A stretch of 64,000 bases of DNA, from contig CM027377.1 of NCBI GenBank assembly GCA_015680905.1, positions 35,922,501-35,986,500 of the forward strand, written 5' to 3'. Both the position numbers and the translations under genes were made by a program. Below the pieces are notes generated by a model. That model had not been told where the DNA came from, did no database searches, and saw nothing but the letters and a program-made list of their open reading frames with translations. Positions within the stretch are counted from its first letter, which is position 1; each line of letters starts with the position of its first letter. Shown one piece after another: positions 57,857 through 64,000 of this stretch. The stretch is from Coptis chinensis. Its lineage: Eukaryota > Streptophyta > Magnoliopsida > Ranunculales > Ranunculaceae.

Positions 57857-60800
57857 CAGGGGCGGATCTAGGATTTTAGATAAGGGGGGGCTGCCATGGA
57901 GTTAACCTTTAAAGATTTTTTTAGAAGCCAATAAGCTAGCATTGATAAACAAAAGAATTATCGCTTTTATTACCTTACCCAAAATGGACAAAATAGTGTT
58001 TTCACTATAGACCTAGACAAATATAACAAAGAAATGTGCAAGAATAATATAGCACATTAGCATCACACTAGTGAAGTTTTGACCTGCATGGATTCTTATC
58101 AAATACATCTATTATTGCATCCAAATCAACTTCTTTAGCAAATTCCCGTTCAATGTAAATAGTCATGCAATCTGAAAATTCATCCCCATCTTGTTACGAA
58201 GTCGTGTTTTGAGCAATTTCATAGCTGAGAATGCTCGTTCTGTAGTTGCCGTGGAAACAGGAAGTGTCAAGACAAAACGAATCAATCTATCAATCAAATA
58301 ATAGATATTGATCTTTCTTGTTTCAACTAGTCTTTGACATAATTCAGAGATGGTAGACAACTTCTGAAAAAGAGGATGCTTGAGCACATCAAGTTTGTAA
58401 TGTTGCAGTTGACTTCTCAAATGATGTATCTCTTGTTTCGTGAAGTCTCCACAATAAAAAAATTCTGCGAGTTTGCAAATGTCATCAATGTTGAAGGACT
58501 TAAAAGCATCTTTCGGATCCAAAGCAGAACTAAGATAAAGAAGCTATATTGTTTCTTTTGGAAATCTGTTATTTAATTCCACCAACTGGTAATCTATTAC
58601 AGCATTAAATAACTCGACGCGGTAGTGGTGCTCAACTGTAATGTAATCTTTCTGCTGGCAAGAACGACTTGTACCCGCCATGTGTCGAGCACCCATATTA
58701 GGCATATCAATGTCATGTTTTTTGCAAAACAAAATCACATCACTAAGAAAAGCGTCCCAAGAAGATCCTCTTAATTCTTGAAGAAGTGCTTCCGTACTAG
58801 AGACTAAGCTGATAGCATTTAAAATGTCTTGGGACTTTTCTTGCAGGACTTTACATAAGACATTAGTAATTCCCATAGTCTTATGCAATAAATGAAAAAG
58901 AAAGACAAACTCAAAACTTTTCATTGCAAGAATAACACCTTTAACTTCTCCACGCATAGAGTTGTTTGACCCGTTCTTCATAACGCTTTCAAAAACTATA
59001 CAAATTGAATCAAACATCTCTTTCAGGCTACAAACCGAAGCAAAATGAGAACTCCATCTAGTATCTCTTGCTCATTGCAAAGTAGAAACTTGATTAGCTC
59101 CTTTTCCAGTAACAAGTTCACCACTAGCTACCAGCATATCAATTTCATTTTTCCGAGTATCTTCCAACTCCTCGCTTACGGCAGCAACATGAAGATTAAC
59201 AATAGAAGCCAACTTGGAAAAAAACAACCAAACATCAGAAACATCTTTAGAAGCCGCAACTAGAGCAAGTTGTAGACAATGTGCAAAACAATGCACATAA
59301 TATGCATATGGACACTCCTTCAGAAACAATGCCTGTAATCCATTCCATTGACCACGCATATTGCTAGCACCATCATAACCTTGACCTCTCATATTTATAA
59401 TATGCAAATTATGGCGAGCAAGGATATTGCATATAGCTTCTTTAAAAGTTAAAGCACAAGTGTCTTTAACACCAACAATACCAAGAAAATACTCTCTAAC
59501 AAAACCACCTCTATCAACAAATCTTAGGACAATCGCCATTTGCTCCTTGTTTGAATTATCTTGTGCTTCATCAACAAGGACACAAAATTTTGCATCACCA
59601 ATTTCCTCACGAATTCTCTCTCTCACTTTATCGGCATAGATATGCAAAAGTGTCTTTTGAATTGAATGTGAGGTATATGTGGCATTTCTTAGAGCATCTT
59701 TTAATAATTCTGCAACCTTGTCATTCAACATCGCTGCAAATCCCAACACCCTCTTGAAATTTCCACCATTTTTTGACTTTTTGGACTCGTCATGGCCTCT
59801 AAAAGAAATCCCTTGTAGTACAAGAAATTGAATACACTGAAGAATAACTTTGACTAGCAAACGTTAACGGTTCTTAACAACCTCTTCTTTAGATAATGTA
59901 TTTAACACATTATCTATATGTCGAGAAGGATTCATGAAATTTTCACAAGCTATCATCGCCGACCTATGAGGTGAGCATGGACCTCCTTCATGTTGCAAAA
60001 AGGAACACTTCTTTCCATTATTAATCTTCTTCCAACATTTAAAACCTTCAATAGTGAATGCAGGACGCTTCGGCGGATTTGTTTCAAATATAAAACATGG
60101 AAAACAATAAGCTCTATCCGTATGGAGTGAGTACTCTAGCCAAGGAAATAGTGTGAACCAAGAGGAGTTGAACCGGCGAGTTTGCTTTCCGAATATGGTG
60201 GATGAATACTCTTTCTCACCGAAGTTCAAGTAACCAACGCCTTTCCAAAAAAAAATCAATTAACATCATCTTGTTGATTAACCGGGTAATTATATATTGA
60301 GATGCGTTTACCGGATCACGTTCAAATAAAGATGTGGACTCAACTTCTTCAACACTAACTCTTTGGGCTTGAGGAGAAGGTTCAACTTGCTCAATTTTAA
60401 TAACTTGAACTTGTGAAGGAGGTTGGCCATCTCTATCAAGTCTTGAAATATCAAGACTAGATGATGTAGAAGTTACATCATTTTCCGGGGTGACATCTTT
60501 GGGTTTAAAGAAGGAAAACATGGTTTTCATTTTCTTACGAGCTTTATGTTCAGACATTCTTACCTAAGATAAATCATAATAATTTCGTAATCAATAGTTT
60601 ACTCTATACTAAAAACAAAAAAAAAATATCACAATAATAACTACAATAATATTCAACTAATTAAATAAGACAAAAAATTAAATGACAATCTAATACTCCA
60701 ATATAAACTATAAGTTAACAAGGCAATAAGTCAAGTAGAGAACACATTAGTATTTGAAAATTGAAAAACAAAAACGAAATAAAAAATATAGGCATAATAC

Positions 60801-61284
60801 AAAACAATTTACCTTAGCCCTTAGCTAATGAATAGCCAAATATGAAATAAAATGATAAATAGATTAGGCGCGGAATTGGAACTGCCGACTGGAAGAAGAT
60901 AATAATAGAGAACAAAATTTTCTTTTGTGAACAATACCGTCAGTACGAGTGTACAACACAAAGGACCTTTCAGTTTTTTTTTTGTTGACCTTTCGGGTTT
61001 TTTTTTTTCGGTTTTACTTTTTTGAGAATCTCGGATTGTGAGTTGTGATAAACTGGGATAGACGGATAGTGACTTGTGGGCCCCTATTGTGAGTTGTGAT
61101 TCTTTTTTTTTTTTTTTTTTTTTTTAATAGGAAGTTAGGAACAGCAAACAAGACAAGACCAAACTGGAATTGATTGTTACTTGTCACTTGTGGGCATATG
61201 GGCTAGTGTTCATACTACTATTTTTTTTTGGGGAAGTTTGGGGTGCCAGTAGCCCCGTCCACCAAACCTTTAGATCTGCCCCTG
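57857..61284 (-). mobile_element. hAT transposon with 8-bp TSD
   Basis: The ends CAGGGGCGGATCTA (left) and CAGGGGCAGATCTA (right, reverse complement) are 14-bp terminal inverted repeats with one mismatch. AGCACGTG is duplicated exactly at 57849-57856 and 61285-61292. The element is 3,428 bp and carries one transposase gene on the minus strand (58090-60557). The exact duplication and nearly whole transposase suggest a fairly recent insertion. Confidence 0.95.
58090..60557 (-). pseudogene. hAT transposase (TTF-type zinc finger, DUF4371, hAT dimerisation), broken
   Basis: Domains on the minus strand in order. The N-terminus (Met at 60557) has a MFSFFKPKDV motif and low-complexity acidic stretch. 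A TTF-type zinc finger follows (59864-60259: FTLFPWLEYS, DRAYCFPCFIF, HRSAMIACENFMN). Next is a DUF4371-type catalytic region (59072-59860: KFCVLVDEAQDNSNKEQMAI, RGQGYDGASNMRG, HCFAHCLQLAL), then a middle region (58544-59017). Last is the dimerisation domain (58163-58522: RLIRFVLTLPVSTATTERAF, SAMKLLKTRLRNKMG). Breaks are a frameshift in a T-run near 60247, stop codons near 59862, 59070 and 58542, and a one-base shift near 58185. Five lesions in an otherwise full-length gene. This is the ZMYM1/'TTF-type zinc finger protein' class often annotated as host genes in plants. Confidence 0.9.
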
Positions 61285-61292
61285 AGCACGTG

Positions 61293-62456
61293 AGAGTAAT
61301 TATTTGAATAAGAAATTAACTATTATGATGATACTACGAATTTATACTAAATTAATTTAAACAATATTGTGAATCAAAGATAGAGAATGTTAAAGAGAGA
61401 ATTAAATCTACTTTTCAATTCCTATAAGTGTTAGAATAGATTGTTGAGAAACCCTAATTTTTATATTCTCACTAAAATATAAATCTTAGACTTTTATGAT
61501 CCCTAATTCAATTATACCATCTTTAGTCATAATCAAATTAGCATGATTATTTTCCATTCTCATGGAAAAACTCACAATCCTCTAGTTTAGATTTTTCTCT
61601 TCTTATCTCTAAGTCAAAAAAAATTCAAACTTTAAACCCTAATCAACAAATCTATGCTAAATAAATCAAGTCCTCTTAAAGCTTTATTAACCTCCCTCTA
61701 ATGGGAGTTTAGCTTTGATTTATTGGAATGAAACTATTTAAACAATGAAACAAAGACATTAAAGTACATAAGAAGAAATGAATTTAACTAAAGCTTTTAT
61801 TGAAGAAGGTTTTTAATGGAGACTACACTACAAACTAATTAACTAAACCTAAACTACTATATACTAACTAAAGAAAAGGGGGGCTAGGAGAGAGAGAGAG
61901 AAGGGAGATGAGTTAAGTTTAGCCTTAATCTTCTTTATATATGAGAGAATTAGGGTTAAATTTTCATGCATAGGCCTGGAGGTTAGACTTTGGGCCTCTA
62001 ATGTGAGCTTAAAGTCCATTACGTTAAGTCTAAAAAAGTCAATACAGCTAGAAAATATTTTAGTGCCCTTTTGGTCTACTTTTATAGCTCTGATTGGGGC
62101 AAGGCTGGGTCCATTGGAAAGCTTGTTCCGAGCCGGTCATTTTAACATATAGTACTCTCAATTTTGAGGTCCGAGTCCAAAAATACATCCTTTTAAAGTT
62201 CTAATGGCTTTTTGTCATTTTTCTATCCGAATTGACTTTGACTTCCTAGCTTTGACTGGGCTTGAAAATATTTTTTCTTCTTGATTTTTGGGCTTTAAAC
62301 ATAGAACTCTTCTAGCAATAATCTTGACTCGTTTTCCATGCAAAATGGCGTCTTTAAGCACATAAACATCTTCAAGACCTGAAATACACAAAAATACGTA
62401 AATAATACTAACTCTTATTTATTATAAACATAATTGGCCTAAATGTAATACTATTA
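61293..62456. other. Intergenic stretch, no recognisable gene
   Basis: AT-rich DNA with a short AG run (GAGAGAGAGAGA, about 61889-61900). No gene, RNA or repeat border recognised. Confidence 0.35.
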
Positions 62457-62944
62457 GGGCATCTCCAATGGGGGGTGTAAACTGTATAGAGTAGAAATTT
62501 GACACCCCAAATGTCAAAAAACTCTTTCCAATGGAAGTGTTATACCATAGGTAATAGAGTATTAGTTGATAGAGAGGGTGGGGAATTTTCCCTCTCGCTA
62601 TCAGCTAATAAAATGCCCGGACGATACTCGAACAGACGTCTGAGTAAAAACAAATTCGGACGTTACTTGGAGTGTCATCCCTATCTATTTCTAAAGTTAC
62701 AATTTGAAAATTTTAAACTCAGACGACACTTGAAGTGACGTCCCACTTTAAATTAAAGTGGGACGTCACTTCAAGTGTCATCCGAGTTTAAAATTGAAAT
62801 TTTTTACACTTTTCCATTGGGAACAATAGAGAGTGAATATTTATGGACTCTACAATAATTTACAATTAGAGTTGTAAAATCCTAATGGCGCGTAGATGGC
62901 ACCTATGTGGAGGTGTAATTTTGCACCCCCCATTGGAGATGCCC
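62457..62944. mobile_element. Tourist-like MITE (PIF/Harbinger), 488 bp, TTA TSD
   Basis: Both ends read GGGCATCTCCAATGGGGGGT inward over 21 bases without mismatch. The TTA target duplication lies at 62454-62456 and 62945-62947. The interior has a long hairpin around 62720-62785 (CACTTGAAGTGACGTCCCAC against GTGGGACGTCACTTCAAGTG). Terminal GGG, TTA target and size fit Tourist MITEs. Confidence 0.9.
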
Positions 62945-63032
62945 TTAAGGGGTTAAAACTACAGTTTTGGGTGCTTATCAAATACTATATAGATAGATAT
63001 ACCAATATGCAAACTACATATTTAAAAGGTTG

Positions 63033-63035
<3 letters not shown>

Positions 63036-63085
<50 letters not shown>
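63036..63085. repeat. (AT)n microsatellite
   Basis: About 25 uninterrupted AT dinucleotides, likely polymorphic between individuals. Confidence 0.97.
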
Positions 63086-63086
<1 letters not shown>

Positions 63087-63089
63087 CAG

Positions 63090-63530
63090 AATTTCAGACA
63101 GCATCCAAACAGCACAATATCGGCCGTTAGATCAAGATTAATCAGATAAAAGATCAAAAAACAATATTTCGATATTTGCTTCACAAAATATGATATTGTG
63201 CTGTTTACAAAATACGAATACGAAGGGTTTGGGTTTCAAAATTTCCTCCCAACAAACAACAAACTACGATCACAAGGGTTTTGGAAATTCATACAAACTT
63301 AACAAACAACAAATCATCAACAAAATCAAAACCACCAAAAAAACCAAAATCAAACCCAAAATTCAAAACCCAAAAACCCAAAATTCAAAACCCAAAAATC
63401 CAAATTTCATGGGCAAAGCAGTTTGTGGATATCAGTTTCGATTGTATATGGTATGTTGAATTTCAGTTGTTAGTTTTGCCTACCTTTTCACTTGTTAGCT
63501 AGTATTTGAACTCAAACCCAAAATTTAGAA
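63090..63530. other. Leader region of the FAR1-type element
   Basis: Contains the motif CAGCACAATATCGGCCGTTAG near 63110 and an A-rich, CAAAA/CCAAAA repetitive leader (63290-63405). The latter gives spurious Lys/Asn-rich ORFs. No independent gene. Confidence 0.4.
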
Positions 63531-64000
63531 ATGGAGTCAATGAGAGATAATGTAACAATCAGTATCGACAATGACGTAGTTGTTGGGTCTTCGTTGAATA
63601 AATCCCCAGATAGACTAGTTGCTCCATTTGTAGGTATGGTTTTTAATAGTATTGACGACACAAAGACTTACTATAGATAGTATGGTCAACAAGAGGGATT
63701 TGAGACTCATGTTCGATCGACAGATCGGAAAACCAGTGTGGATTTGGCTAGGGGCTATTTAATAGTTTGTTCACGTGAAGGGATCCATAACAAGTGAGAA
63801 GTGGGAGAAGTGAGTGTTTCTAGAAATACTAGCACTGTCAAGTGTAGTTGTCCCGCTAGAATGCGTGTTACAAAAAGAAAACACGATGATACATACTATG
63901 TAAGTTGCGTTGAAAATGACCATAACCACGGTTTGGTTAGTCCAGCAAAGAGAAATTGCTTGAGATCGAATAAAAATATGCCTGAAGCAGCGAAGAAGTT
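63531..64000 (+). pseudogene. FAR1/FHY3-type DNA-binding domain, partial at window edge
   Basis: The frame from Met 63531 reads PFVGMVFNSIDDTKTYYR, then a stop (63678-63680), YGQQEGFETHVR, CSREG, a second stop (63795-63797), KCSCPARMRVT, YYVSCVENDHNHGLVSPAKR, and runs off the window. The order and spacing of the Cys and His residues match the FAR1 zinc-binding domain (WRKY-GCM1 type), shared by FHY3/FAR1 transcription factors and the MULE transposases they came from. Two in-frame stops argue for a dead transposon copy. Upstream, about 63090-63145 (CAGACAGCATCCAAACAGCAC, in part) resembles a MULE terminus, so this is probably a Mutator-like element continuing beyond 64000. Confidence 0.72.

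Noticed and set aside
63190-63502. Lys/Asn/Pro-rich ORFs
   Set aside because: Low-complexity CCAAAA repeats in the leader of the FAR1-type element, with no domain content.
1-64000. Organelle DNA insertion (NUPT/NUMT)
   Set aside because: No stretch of plastid or mitochondrial gene sequence was recognised on either strand.

Overview
The window is nuclear DNA from a flowering plant, most likely a eudicot. The support is spliced genes with AT-rich GT-AG introns, a plant-specific R2R3-MYB gene, a chloroplast-type Nudix hydrolase gene, and plant lineages of Ty1/copia, Ty3/gypsy (one gag-pol of chromovirus/CRM-like type and one of the Tat lineage), CACTA, hAT, Mutator-like and Helitron elements. 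Only two host genes look intact. They are a nine-exon Nudix hydrolase 20/24-like gene (860-6515, +) and a three-exon R2R3-MYB gene (52846-54147, +). They lie about 46 kb apart and appear functionally unrelated. Nothing here resembles an operon.

Layout. 1-859 is upstream DNA with a TATA-like box. 860-6515 is the Nudix gene, with a 279-bp inverted-repeat element in intron 5. 6516-8551 is 3' flank with miniature elements. 8552-19387 is a decayed Ty3/gypsy element on the minus strand (TSD CCCAG). Its 5' LTR is split by a 5,249-bp non-autonomous Helitron (14095-19343) made largely of tandem arrays. 19393-23226 has no recognisable gene but holds two diverged copies of one ~550-bp segment. 23232-28734 is a heavily decayed Ty1/copia element (+). 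28909-44114 is a Ty3/gypsy element of the Tat type on the minus strand, with an extra antisense ORF between integrase and 3' LTR. Its protease region is broken by a 5,160-bp Pack-CACTA element (36737-41896, TSD TGT). 44115-52845 holds miniature elements and a Mutator-like transposase remnant. 52846-54147 is the MYB gene. 54148-57848 is repetitive DNA. 57857-61284 is a hAT element with an almost complete transposase gene (8-bp TSD). 61293-63530 includes a Tourist-like MITE and an (AT)n tract. 63531 to the end is the start of a FAR1-type coding region with in-frame stops.

The most notable structure is the Pack-CACTA. It carries the first three coding exons and the probable leader of a Rab GDP-dissociation inhibitor gene. 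A PDX1.2-like pyridoxal-phosphate-synthase ORF, open for 217 codons, sits inside the first GDI intron. Downstream are four exons of a GDT1-like (TMEM165/UPF0016) gene with a frameshift and a nonsense codon, and possibly a fourth gene tail. All keep the plus orientation, so a chimeric transcript is conceivable. The four large insertions with sharp boundaries cover about 35 kb, slightly more than half of the window. Relative ages can be read from the nesting: the Helitron is younger than the gypsy it splits, and the CACTA is younger than the Tat element.
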